NCBI GenBank assembly: GCA_964609825.1
Contig: CAZSSH010000004.1
Location: forward strand, 248,001-312,000
Source: CAZSSH01 sp964609825
GTDB lineage: Bacteria; Verrucomicrobiota; Lentisphaeria; Victivallales; Victivallaceae
DNA length: 64,000 bases
Direction of reading: 5' to 3'
Shown here: positions 36,606 to 44,900 of the stretch, one piece after another
How the letters are laid out: the number at the start of each line of letters is the position of its first letter
How positions within the stretch are numbered: the stretch's first letter is position 1
Program-made: the position numbers and the translations under genes
Notes under the pieces: generated by a model
Seen by the model: only the letters and a program-made list of their open reading frames with translations
Databases searched by the model: none
What the model was told of the DNA's origin: nothing

Positions 36606-37379
36606 TTAAAGTCCTTGGTTGATTCTGACCGGTATATTTTGTTTGCTGAGGTATTGTTTTACCTGCGGGATGGTAAACGTGCCAAAGTGAAAGATGCTGG
36701 CGGCGAGCACGGCGTCGGCCTTACCCGCTTTGAGAACCTCGGCCATGTGCTCCAAGGTGCCCGCGCCGCCGGAGGCGATCACCGGCACATTGACGCGGCT
36801 TGAAATCAAGCTCGTAATCGCGCAGTCAAACCCGGCGCAGGTGCCGTCAGCGTCCATGCTGGTGAGCAAAATTTCGCCCGCCCCGAGTTTTACGCACTTT
36901 TCCGCCCACTCGACAGCGTCGATGCCGGTCGGCTTGCGGCCGCCGTGGGTGTAGACCTCCCACTTGTTTTGGCCGGGGATGCGCTTGACGTCCATCGCTA
37001 AAACGATGCACTGCGAGCCGAAGCGGTCGGCCCCCTCGCGGATGAGCTCGGGGCGCAGCACCGCGGCGGTGTTGACCCCGATTTTGTCGGCGCCGGCGAG
37101 GAGCATGTTGCGCATGTCCTCCACGGTGCGGATGCCGCCACCCACGGTGAGCGGGATAAAAATGCTCTCGGCGGTGCGGCGCACCACATCGATCATGGTG
37201 TTGCGGTTGTCGCTGCTCGCCGTGATGTCCAAAAAGACCAGCTCGTCGGCGCCCGCGGCATCATATTTTTTTGCATTCTCCACCGGGTCGCCCGCGTCCA
37301 CGAGATCGACGAAGTTGACCCCTTTGACCACCCGGCCGTTATTGACATCCAAACAGGGGATGATTCTTTTTGCCAACAC
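36606..37379 (-). CDS. hisF: Imidazole glycerol phosphate synthase subunit HisF
   Basis: 257-aa TIM-barrel cyclase of histidine synthesis, which works with HisH. The GTG at 37379 is chosen because GAGG lies eight bases upstream and the protein then begins (M)LAKRIIPCLDV, as HisF proteins do; a TTG five codons earlier is less likely. Catalytic Asp in CLDVNNGRVVKG (about residue 10) and Asp in VLAMDVKR (about 129) are present, as are the phosphate-binding GGGIR and ASGGAGT loops. No other his gene is in the window. It heads the hisF-malic enzyme-GH78-mutarotase unit. Confidence 0.95.
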   Translation of the reverse strand: MLAKRIIPCLDVNNGRVVKGVNFVDLVDAGDPVENAKKYDAAGADELVFLDITASSDNRNTMIDVVRRTAESIFIPLTVGGGIRTVEDMRNMLLAGADKIGVNTAAVLRPELIREGADRFGSQCIVLAMDVKRIPGQNKWEVYTHGGRKPTGIDAVEWAEKCVKLGAGEILLTSMDADGTCAGFDCAITSLISSRVNVPVIASGGAGTLEHMAEVLKAGKADAVLAASIFHFGTFTIPQVKQYLSKQNIPVRINQGL

Positions 37380-37394
37380 TTTGCAGTACCTCAA

Positions 37395-37670
37395 GTTGCG
37401 GCGGCTCCGTCTGCTGTTTGACTGAGCAAAAAACCGTTTCGGCGGCCGCCGGATAAAAAATATTTTTTATAATATATCACACTTTTGAATTTTATCGAAA
37501 AAAAAACCATTAAAAATTTGCTTTTTTTCAGAAAAAATGTATTTTTATATTATGAACCGGTGTTTTTTGCGGGAACGGACCGGGCCGGATGCGGTAAAAC
37601 GGTTGAGAATGAGCTACATGAATGCAGCCGTTTGCCGGAGATGTTGGGAAAAATATAAGGAGACAGTGCC
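37395..37670. other. AT-rich divergent intergenic region
   Basis: Divergent spacer between hisF and the nitroreductase gene. It holds an AT-rich block (about 37451-37545, with TATAAT at 37468-37473 and A/T runs) that probably carries both promoters, but no -35/-10 pair is clear. A frame through 37537-37890 overlaps the nitroreductase gene and is not credible. Confidence 0.4.
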
Positions 37671-38177
37671 ATGGAATTTTATGAAGTCGTCAAAAAACGC
37701 CGGAGCATTCGCAACTACAAGCCGGACGCAGTGCCGGATCAGGCATTGGAGCACATTGCCGAAGCAGTGGCGTTGGCTCCGTCCGCCTGTCACCGTCAGC
37801 CGGTCAAAATTTTGGCCGTCAAAGATCCCGAGGTTAAAGCCAAAATCATTGCGGTCTGCCCGCAGCGTTTTTTGCCGGAGGCGCCGGTGATTTTGGTCGC
37901 CATTGGCGACACACAAACCGCTTGGCAACGGGTCGGCGACGACCACACGATCATCGAGATTGATTTGGCGATTGCCATGGAGCACGCCGTCCTGGCGGCG
38001 ACAGCCGAAGGATTGGGAACCTGTTGGGTTTGCGCTTACAATGTGGAGAATATGAATGAAGCCTTGGGCCTCAAGCGTCCGCAGACCGCTTTGGCGATTT
38101 CGCCCTTGGGTTACCCGGCGCGCGAACCCGCGCCGTTGCTCCGTAAAAGCATCGGTGAAGTCTTTGAGATTGTGTAA
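37671..38177 (+). CDS. Nitroreductase family protein
   Basis: 168-aa FMN-dependent oxidoreductase fold. MEFYEVVKKRRSIRNYKPDAVP is the family N-terminus with the FMN-phosphate RRSIR motif. AVALAPSACHRQPVKILAV (about 35-53), the helix EIDLAIAMEHAVLAATAEGLGTCW (about 96-119) and PLGYPAREP (about 145) complete the nitroreductase signature. The strong ribosome binding site AAGGAGA sets the start. The short type (about 170 aa) is common in anaerobes; the physiological substrate is unknown. It is monocistronic, followed by a strong hairpin. Confidence 0.92.
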   Translation: MEFYEVVKKRRSIRNYKPDAVPDQALEHIAEAVALAPSACHRQPVKILAVKDPEVKAKIIAVCPQRFLPEAPVILVAIGDTQTAWQRVGDDHTIIEIDLAIAMEHAVLAATAEGLGTCWVCAYNVENMNEALGLKRPQTALAISPLGYPAREPAPLLRKSIGEVFEIV

Positions 38178-38186
38178 GTTAATTGC

Positions 38187-38220
38187 AAAACCGCGGTCAA
38201 TTGAGCTTGACCGCGGTTTT
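38187..38220. terminator. Strong bidirectional terminator
   Basis: AAAACCGCGGTCAA (38187-38200) and TTGACCGCGGTTTT (38207-38220) form a perfect 14-bp stem with a TTGAGC loop, with seven T on the plus side and four T on the minus side. It ends the nitroreductase transcript and would also end a minus-strand RNA from the element next to it. Confidence 0.9.
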
Positions 38221-38229
38221 TTTGTCAGG

Positions 38230-38535
38230 TAACGTTGTCTTCTAGCGAATTAATAGCGCGGTTAGCGCCGCTCACGAATGTGAGAGGATCGCCGAGCGCA
38301 TGCGACGGCGACAAGGAGAGAAACGAAGCAGCCGAACGTAGTCGAGCGAAGGCTCCACCACTGTAATGGATACGACGGATATCCATCCATGTTGAGGTGG
38401 CGTGACGGGGCAGCGCAGCATGCTCCGGCCGGCTACGGGCGGAAGTATACCGCGCGGCGTGGCTGAAAAACATAATCTGTCCCAGCGGCCACCTAAACAT
38501 AAGGTCGCAGGTGTTTTCCGGGCCAAGCAACGTTA
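38230..38535. ncRNA. Candidate structured non-coding RNA of unknown family
   Basis: This 306-nt element contains no credible gene. TAACGTTG (38230-38237) pairs perfectly with CAACGTTA (38528-38535), closing the whole element. Inside are further stems: CTCAC/GTGAG (38271-38284), TCGCCG/CGGCGA (38289-38311), CCACC/GGTGG (38355-38359 with 38396-38400) enclosing ATGGATA/TATCCAT (38366-38386), and GTGGCTG pairing with CAGCG-GCCAC further on. Composition is more even than in neighbouring coding DNA, and no codon bias is seen. A minus-strand RNA would run straight into the terminator at 38220-38187; for the plus strand no terminator is visible. Signatures of RNase P (GAGGAAAGTCC, ACAGAA), SRP RNA or a tmRNA tag were looked for and not found. 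The strand is undecided. Confidence 0.5.
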
Positions 38536-38608
38536 GTTATGCTCTACCGGATAAAGTTTCTCCTCCCCCGTTCGGGCGAGTCAGTGTCACTGGTATTGAA
38601 AACTCAAC

Positions 38609-39055
38609 TTACTTCAGCGCCCGGATTTCCTCGATGAATTCCTCGACGTCTTTAAATTTGCGGTATACCGAGGCAAAGCGCACGTAGGCGACTTGGTCGG
38701 CCTGACGCAGCTGGCTCATCACCCGGCGGCCGATCTCCAGACTCTCGACCTCTTTGTCAAAATCTTTTTGCAGCGAGATCGTGACTTCCTCGGCCATCCG
38801 CTCGATTTCGTCCGAGCTTACCGGGCGCTTGTAGCAGGCGTTGGCAATCCCGCGCCGCAATTTATCGCGGTCGAACTCCTCGCGCTCGTTGTTGCGCTTG
38901 ATCACTTTGAGCTCTTCAGGGACGACGCTCTCGATGGTGGTGAAACGCGCCATGCACTTGAGACACTCGCGGCGGCGGCGGACGCCGACCCCGTCTTTGA
39001 TCGCCCGCGAGTCGATGACTTTGTCATCCATACAGCCGCATTTGGGACAACGCAT
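38609..39055 (-). CDS. nrdR: Transcriptional repressor NrdR
   Basis: 148-aa Zn-ribbon and ATP-cone regulator that represses ribonucleotide reductase genes according to dATP/ATP level. The zinc ligands Cys3, Cys6, Cys31 and Cys34 are in place (MRCPKCGCMDDKVIDSR, RRRRECLKCMARF). The ATP-cone (VIKRNNEREEFDRDKLRRGI to about residue 135) follows, and length is normal. It is preceded 6 bases upstream by the lipoprotein gene. No nrd gene lies in the window. Confidence 0.96.
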   Translation of the reverse strand: MRCPKCGCMDDKVIDSRAIKDGVGVRRRRECLKCMARFTTIESVVPEELKVIKRNNEREEFDRDKLRRGIANACYKRPVSSDEIERMAEEVTISLQKDFDKEVESLEIGRRVMSQLRQADQVAYVRFASVYRKFKDVEEFIEEIRALK

Positions 39056-39061
39056 GATTGA

Positions 39062-40102
39062 TTACTCCTTGAGCAGTGAGTCGATTAATATCCAAGGTCC
39101 GATGACGATCCCGCCGTACGCGGGGCTCTCGGACCATTGTTGATTGAGGTAAGCGCTGATTTTGCAAAAATCCTGCCAGTCGCGGCGGCGCAAGGCGCCG
39201 TTTTCGACCGAAGTATGCTCGGCCAAGTTAACTCCGACCAGCACTTTTTTGGCTTGATTGGTGTCGCTGAGCTCATTGTCCACCACTTCGACGGCCTCTT
39301 TGGCTTTGTTCCCGGAGTTGACGATGATGACTTTGTCGGCGATCTCCAAAAAGTCGCTGACGGTACCGCAGGAGAGCTGTTTTTCTTTGGCTTTTTCGTG
39401 ATAAAAGTCAGGAATGGCGATGGTCAAAGGAAGATTGTCCAGCTGCTTTTTGACCTCGCGCAATTCGGCAAAGGCGAGGCGCATCACATGATCGTTTTCG
39501 TTATCGATCCCGTAGGTTTTTTCGCTCCACGAGTACAGCAAATCCTTGGGCCGGTTGGGGTTGGTCAGGGTAAACGTATGCACCTCCATCGCCACGGTGA
39601 TCCCGGAGATGCGTTTGCCGGCAGGGAGCGACCGGTTAAAATCGCTGAATTCCTTGACCGCCTCGGCCAGCACTTCGTGGCCGACAAACCAGTTGCGCAG
39701 CGGGCTGTCCACCCGGTGGTAGACATAGTTGCGCTGAAAAAGCATCAGCTCGACCTGCAATTTGGCATCGGTCGCGGCGGCGATGAATTTTTTAAACTTG
39801 TCGTTGTGCGTCAAGCGCTGATTGTCGATCTCGATGTAGACGCGGTTGAAGCCGCAGCGCGTGATGTTGTCGAGGATTTCCCGCGTTTTTTTGTCGGTCA
39901 GGGTATCGGCCATACTGCCCCTCACCACAATCCCGCGCGATTTGGCGGGCTCAAGCGTCTCGGCAAACCGGGCGGCGCGCTCTTTGATGGTCTCCGGCGA
40001 GGCGTTGGGCGGCAACTCAAAAGGCTCCACATCTTTGGTGCGGCATCCGGCGGTCAAAAGGGCCAAAACGGCGCAAAAAAGATAAATTTTTTTAAAAAAC
40101 AT
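39062..40102 (-). CDS. Lipoprotein of unknown function
   Basis: 346-aa lipoprotein. The start at 40102 (MFFKKIYLFCAVLALLTAGC) follows GGAG; the lipobox LTAGC puts the lipidated Cys near residue 20. The mature part alternates beta strands and helices, as in a TIM-barrel-like fold (ILDNITRCGFNRVYIEIDN, ISGITVAMEVHTF, LPLTIAIPDFYHEK, DKVIIVNSG, KKVLVGVNLAEH, GGIVIGPW). This resembles the general layout of putative glycoside hydrolase or surface polysaccharide proteins, but no catalytic motif can be named. It lies in one unit with nrdR and diverges from pheA. Confidence 0.75.
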   Translation of the reverse strand: MFFKKIYLFCAVLALLTAGCRTKDVEPFELPPNASPETIKERAARFAETLEPAKSRGIVVRGSMADTLTDKKTREILDNITRCGFNRVYIEIDNQRLTHNDKFKKFIAAATDAKLQVELMLFQRNYVYHRVDSPLRNWFVGHEVLAEAVKEFSDFNRSLPAGKRISGITVAMEVHTFTLTNPNRPKDLLYSWSEKTYGIDNENDHVMRLAFAELREVKKQLDNLPLTIAIPDFYHEKAKEKQLSCGTVSDFLEIADKVIIVNSGNKAKEAVEVVDNELSDTNQAKKVLVGVNLAEHTSVENGALRRRDWQDFCKISAYLNQQWSESPAYGGIVIGPWILIDSLLKE

Positions 40103-40181
40103 GCGTTTCTCCAACTTTTGCTATTGAAATAAAGTACATTATAAAGTCTATTAATGCAACTGTCAAAGCAAGGTTTTTATT

Positions 40182-41243
40182 ATGAATATTGAAGAATTGA
40201 GAAATCGTATCGACCAAATCGACAAGGAAATCGTCGACTTGCTCAATCAGCGCTGTGAGATCGTGCAGCAGGTGGGCGAGTGGAAAAAAGAGAAGAATCT
40301 GCCGATTTTTGTGCCCGAACGCGAGAAATCATTGTTGCGGCGGTTGCAAAAAATCAATCACGGCCCCTTGGAAAACGCTTCATTGCTCGCCATTTACCGT
40401 GAAATTATTTCCGGCTCGATCCGTCTTGAGCTGCCGTTGCGCGTGGCGGTTTTGGGCCCCGAGGGGACATTCTCCCATCAGGCTTTGGTCACCAAGTTCG
40501 GCCACGGCGTCACCGCCGAGTTTTGCCCGACCATCGGCGACGTGTTTAAAGCGGTGGCGGCCAAGCGCGCCGACTACGGGATGGCGCCGGTGGAGAATTC
40601 CACCGAGGGCGTCGTCAATCATACCTTGGATTGTTTGTTTCACTCGAGTTTGGTGATCATCGACGAGTTTAAGCTTCCGGTGCATCACATGCTTTTTGCC
40701 AAATGCAAAGTTGGCGAAATCAAGCGCATTTACAGTCATACCCAAGTCTTGGGGCAGTGCCGCGATTATCTGCAAAACCATTTCCCGGATGCCGAGCGCA
40801 TCGAGGTGGCGAGTACCGCCAAAGCGATGGAGATCGCCATGGCCGAGGAGGGCAGCGCCGCCATTGCCGGCAAACTGATGGCCGAAAAATACGAAATCGA
40901 GCCGCTGGCGACCAACGTCGAGGACAACTCCGGCAACACCACGCGTTTTATCATTTTGGGCGAACAGGAGGCCCACCCGACCGGCAACGACAAGAGCTCG
41001 ATCTGTTTTGTGATGCACGACCGGCCGGGCGCCTTGTACGACGCTTTGCGTCCGTTCCGCAATCACAATATCTCGATGACGTTAATCGAGAGCCGCCCGT
41101 TGAAAACCGGCAACTGGGAGTATTGCTTTTTTGTCGACATCAAGGGGCATATCCGCGACAAAAACATCACGGCGGCCTTTGATGAGCTTAAGGCCGAGTG
41201 CGCCTATTTTAAATTATTGGGCAGCTATCCGTCGGCGGAGTAG
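40182..41243 (+). CDS. pheA: Bifunctional chorismate mutase / prephenate dehydratase (P-protein)
   Basis: 353-aa enzyme that makes phenylpyruvate from chorismate. Residues 1-85 are an AroQ-type chorismate mutase (MNIEELRNRIDQIDKEIVDLL with the catalytic Arg and Lys). Residues 90-265 are the dehydratase (VAVLGPEGTFSHQA, YGMAPVENSTEGVVNHTLD, NTTRFIILG). Residues 275-353 are an ACT domain with SICFVMHDRPGALYDALRPF and LIESRPLKTGNWEYCFFVD, the phenylalanine feedback site (ESRP). All parts are intact. The next gene starts 3 bases after the stop. Confidence 0.97.
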   Translation: MNIEELRNRIDQIDKEIVDLLNQRCEIVQQVGEWKKEKNLPIFVPEREKSLLRRLQKINHGPLENASLLAIYREIISGSIRLELPLRVAVLGPEGTFSHQALVTKFGHGVTAEFCPTIGDVFKAVAAKRADYGMAPVENSTEGVVNHTLDCLFHSSLVIIDEFKLPVHHMLFAKCKVGEIKRIYSHTQVLGQCRDYLQNHFPDAERIEVASTAKAMEIAMAEEGSAAIAGKLMAEKYEIEPLATNVEDNSGNTTRFIILGEQEAHPTGNDKSSICFVMHDRPGALYDALRPFRNHNISMTLIESRPLKTGNWEYCFFVDIKGHIRDKNITAAFDELKAECAYFKLLGSYPSAE

Positions 41244-41246
41244 GCG

Positions 41247-41954
41247 ATGCGTTACGCCGTTGCAGGAGCCACCGGGATGATCGGGCGCAATCTCGCCGCC
41301 ATGCTGAGCGCGGCCGGACACAGCGTCGTCGCTCTTGACCGGGCGAGTTTTGCCGATGTGCCGGCTCTGACCCGGGCCATCGATGGCTGCGACGCGGTGT
41401 TTCACTGTGCCGGAGTAAGCCGGAGCGACGACCCGCAAATGATGTATGCCGATAATATGCGGCTTTGCCGGATGCTCGCAGCGGCGGCGGACACGCTCCC
41501 GACCGGCATAACGATTGTTTTTGTCTCAACCACCCATGACAAGCCGACCAAGTATCACCAGTCCAAACGCGACGGCGAAACGCTGTTTGCCGATTATATT
41601 TTTATGAATGGCTCGCGCGCGGTTTCGGTGCGCTCGCCCAACACCTTCGGGCCCGGCGGGCGGCCCTTTTACAACTCAGTGGTGAGCACTTTTTGCTATC
41701 AGCTTTGTCATGGCGAGACGCCCAAAATTCAGACCGACGGCGCCTTGGAGCTAATTGATGTTTGGTCGCTGGTCAAACGCCTGCGGCAAATCGCCGACGA
41801 TCCGGCCGCAAGCGGCATGGTGACGCTCACCGCGCCCTACCGCGTCAATGTCTCCGAGCTTTTGGCCCGTTTGCAAAGTTTGCTTGCCGGGTGCATTCCC
41901 ACCGACGACCTCGACCGCGCACTCGCCGCCACTCTCGACTATTACCGTAAGTAG
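41247..41954 (+). CDS. NAD-dependent epimerase/dehydratase-like protein (short)
   Basis: 235-aa extended short-chain dehydrogenase. The Rossmann motif is GATGMIG (residues 7-13), and the catalytic pair appears as YHQSK (about residue 106, YxxxK). VRSPNTFGPGG (about 124-134) is a sugar-nucleotide epimerase substrate-loop motif. The protein is shorter than the usual 300-330 aa, with a reduced C-terminal substrate domain. A nucleotide-sugar substrate is likely but not shown. It is co-transcribed with pheA and ends immediately before the convergent GH2 gene, with no visible spacer or terminator. Confidence 0.85.
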   Translation: MRYAVAGATGMIGRNLAAMLSAAGHSVVALDRASFADVPALTRAIDGCDAVFHCAGVSRSDDPQMMYADNMRLCRMLAAAADTLPTGITIVFVSTTHDKPTKYHQSKRDGETLFADYIFMNGSRAVSVRSPNTFGPGGRPFYNSVVSTFCYQLCHGETPKIQTDGALELIDVWSLVKRLRQIADDPAASGMVTLTAPYRVNVSELLARLQSLLAGCIPTDDLDRALAATLDYYRK

Positions 41955-44900
41955 CTACCAGCGGATCGCTTTTTCGGTATTATAAGTTGATACCGGCAAA
42001 TTCCCGTAGGGCGACGCTTGCGTGTCGTGTCCCGCCGCCGCTTTTTCCACCAAGCGAACATTACCCGCGATCCCGCCGTTGCCCCGCAGATCGTTGACCT
42101 CGACGGCGACGATCATTTTGCCGCCTTGATTGAGCGCGGCGGGGACGTTGTAACGGCGGCAATACTCCCAGTAGCCGGGGATGTCCTCGCCGGTGTTGCC
42201 GACCAGTTGACCGTTGACATAAGCGGTGTCGAGGTCGTCCACCGTTTTCATCTCCAGTACAAGGTTGCGTTGCTGCATGTCGGCGGGGATTTGGACCTCT
42301 TTCACATACCAGGCAAAACCGTTGTAATCTTTGGCCGATTTGAGATTGCCGGGCAAATATTTGGCGTCAAAGGTCTGATTTTCCCAGAAGCCGGGGACTT
42401 TGATCACAGTCCACCGGCCATCGGTCTTGAGTATGGTTGCGGGGGTGATTTTGCGGTCGGGGTCAAAACAAAAGGCCCATTCGCCGTCAAGATTGATTTC
42501 GGCCGGTGCGACCGTCGGGTCGGCGAGCTGCCGCGCCATGTCAAAGGCGGGAACTGCCCCGAGTTTGGCGAGGATGGCGGCATTGATTTGGTTGAACCGC
42601 TCCCGGTAAATCTCCTCGGCAAAGTAGCGTGACGAGCCTAAATTGCTTTGCGTTTCCTTGAGTTGGCCGGAGTCGTTGGCCGCAAGCGTGTTTAAGATGA
42701 TCCGCCCTTTGCCGTAAGAAACCATGACAATGGTTTGGTTGGCTGCAAGTGCGGTCACGTTTTCGCCGGTGACTGCCAGACCTTTGGCGCCGTGGCGGAA
42801 ATACAAATCGCGTGCCCCCAGACCGGGAAGCTGTTCTTTGCCCGCCGCGGAGAGGGTGAGCCGGTCAAATTCGCACGGCTGCAATTTGAGTTTGAGTTTG
42901 GCTGCGAGTTCGGCGGTCGGCACGGTGGTCAGATAATCGCTCCCGGCGGCGACGGCGGCCAAAATTTCCTCTCCGCCGCCTGACCCGAGGATGATTGACC
43001 CGGGTTTGACCGGCGCGGCAAACGTTTTGGCGGCAAAGCCGTAAGTGTCGGTGTCGCCAACGATGTAAAGCGTCCGGGCTGCGGGGTTGACTGTATTTCG
43101 GGCGCTCGTGATGAGCTCTTGCAGCACTTTCCCCGCCATCGGCTCCTCAGGCCGGTTGGATATCTCCATTTGGCAAAAAGTCACACTGCCTTTGCCTGCG
43201 GGGAAACGGAGGAGGGGGGCGTACAGCAAATCTTTGCCGCCCACTGCCAACGCTTGCGCCGCCCCGGCAAACGGCCGCCGGATCGGGTAGGCGCTCACCA
43301 TGTCCTCATTGGTGTAGTGCCACAACTGGTCGGGTATCTTTTCTTCGCTTCCCGCCGGGGGCGCGGCATGGTGAGCGGCCATATTGCCGTAACCGTGCCA
43401 GTAGCCGAGCTGATTGGCGGTGACGCCGGGGAGCAATGCGGTCGGAAACGCCTGACGCAAATAAACATTGTGAGTTTTGAGCCCGAGCGAAGTTAATGCC
43501 TCGGGGGACTGCTCAAGCACAATCACTTTGCCCCCGGCATCGATCCACGCGGCGAGTTTGATTTTTTGCGCCCATTGAACGAATTTTTGGTCGTATTGCT
43601 TACGGCCGACAATCAACACTTTGACATTGTCAAGCGTTGCCAGTTTGGCGGCATCGGCAAAAATGAGGCCGAAATCGCCCGCCGGGCCGTAAAAGGCGGC
43701 ATCGGCAACTTTGCCGGAGACAGGAGCGATCAGCTCAAAGGTTTTGGCGACGCGGGCAACGTTGGCGGGCGAGCGGGTTATGACCGCAAATTCGCATTTC
43801 GCCAGCTCGGGAAGCGTCATTTTGACCGGGATGCGGGCGATTTCGCCGACTTGCAGCGTTTGGTCGAAATCTCCGATATTTTTGCCGTCCAACGTGAAGT
43901 CGAGGCTGAATTTTTGAGCTTGCAACGTGTCATTGATAACCACGACCGTACGCACGATGGTTTGGCCGGGATAGTAATTGCCCGCCTTGGAGGCAAAGTG
44001 ATCCTGATCCCCGGCAATGTAAATTAAAACCGGGCTTAATGACTCCTTGAGCGTCGTCGCCAGTTGCCGGGGTTTGTCAAAATCGACATCGAGGTGCGCC
44101 GCATATTTCCAGACATCCGGGTGCCAGCCGGGACTGCGCACATTTTGGCCGGTGACCGGGGTTGACCACCAGTTGTGGATGTTGGCCGACGGGCTTTTGC
44201 GGTCGTAAGCGTAGCCGAACTCGGCAAACGGACAAAGCCCGGAGATGCCCGAGCCGCGCCAGGATTTGACGGTTTCGCCCAGCAAATGGTTTTTCACCGC
44301 TTCGACAGTCGGGTAGGTGCGGTATTCGCCGTGAAAGGCCCAGCTGTCGGTCTTGGGATTGCGATAGAGTTTGGTCATTTCGACCTCTTTAGCGCTGGTC
44401 AGCTGATACGCCTGGTCGCCGAAAAACCGCGCCGCGTTTTCGGTCAAAAACAGTGGTTTGGCGCCCGGATTGTTGAGGTCCATTCCGTAGAAACTGTTGA
44501 TATAGGGAAAACTCGTCTCAATGATGTGCAAGGGCTTGGTGCCGATTTCGCGCCACGGCTCGGCCCAGGCAAATTTTTCCGCTTCGGGAAGCCAGCAAAA
44601 GTAGGCGTTGCTGGTGATGACGGGCCCGAAATTGCCTCCGGCCTGAAAGAACCACGGCCGGGTCGGGTCAAGCTGCGTCAGGTATTGGGCGGCTTCCTGT
44701 GCGGCGGCGGCCTTGTCCGCGTGAAAGGGCGGCAAATAGCCGTCGGCCATTTTTAACGGGTGGTAATCCCACGCATACCCGAGGAAATTGACCGAGAGAT
44801 ACCAAAGAACAATCGACGGGTGATTGCGGTAGCGGTCGACTTGCGCCTCCAATTTGCGGTACATGGCGCTTTTGGTCTCATCCGAGTTCCAATTGGTGTA

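Noticed and set aside
37537..37890. 117-codon plus-strand frame before the nitroreductase gene
   Set aside because: It overlaps the nitroreductase gene in another frame and lacks a ribosome binding site; the nitroreductase start has an excellent one.
38225..38530. 101-codon and 84-codon minus-strand open frames in the nitroreductase-nrdR gap
   Set aside because: No ribosome binding site, odd composition and overlapping frames; the strong base pairing suggests that this stretch is an RNA and not a protein gene.
38230..38535. RNase P, SRP RNA or tmRNA
   Set aside because: The conserved RNase P core (GAGGAAAGTCC and ACAGAA), the SRP helix 8 sequence and a tmRNA tag frame with tRNA-like ends were not found on either strand.
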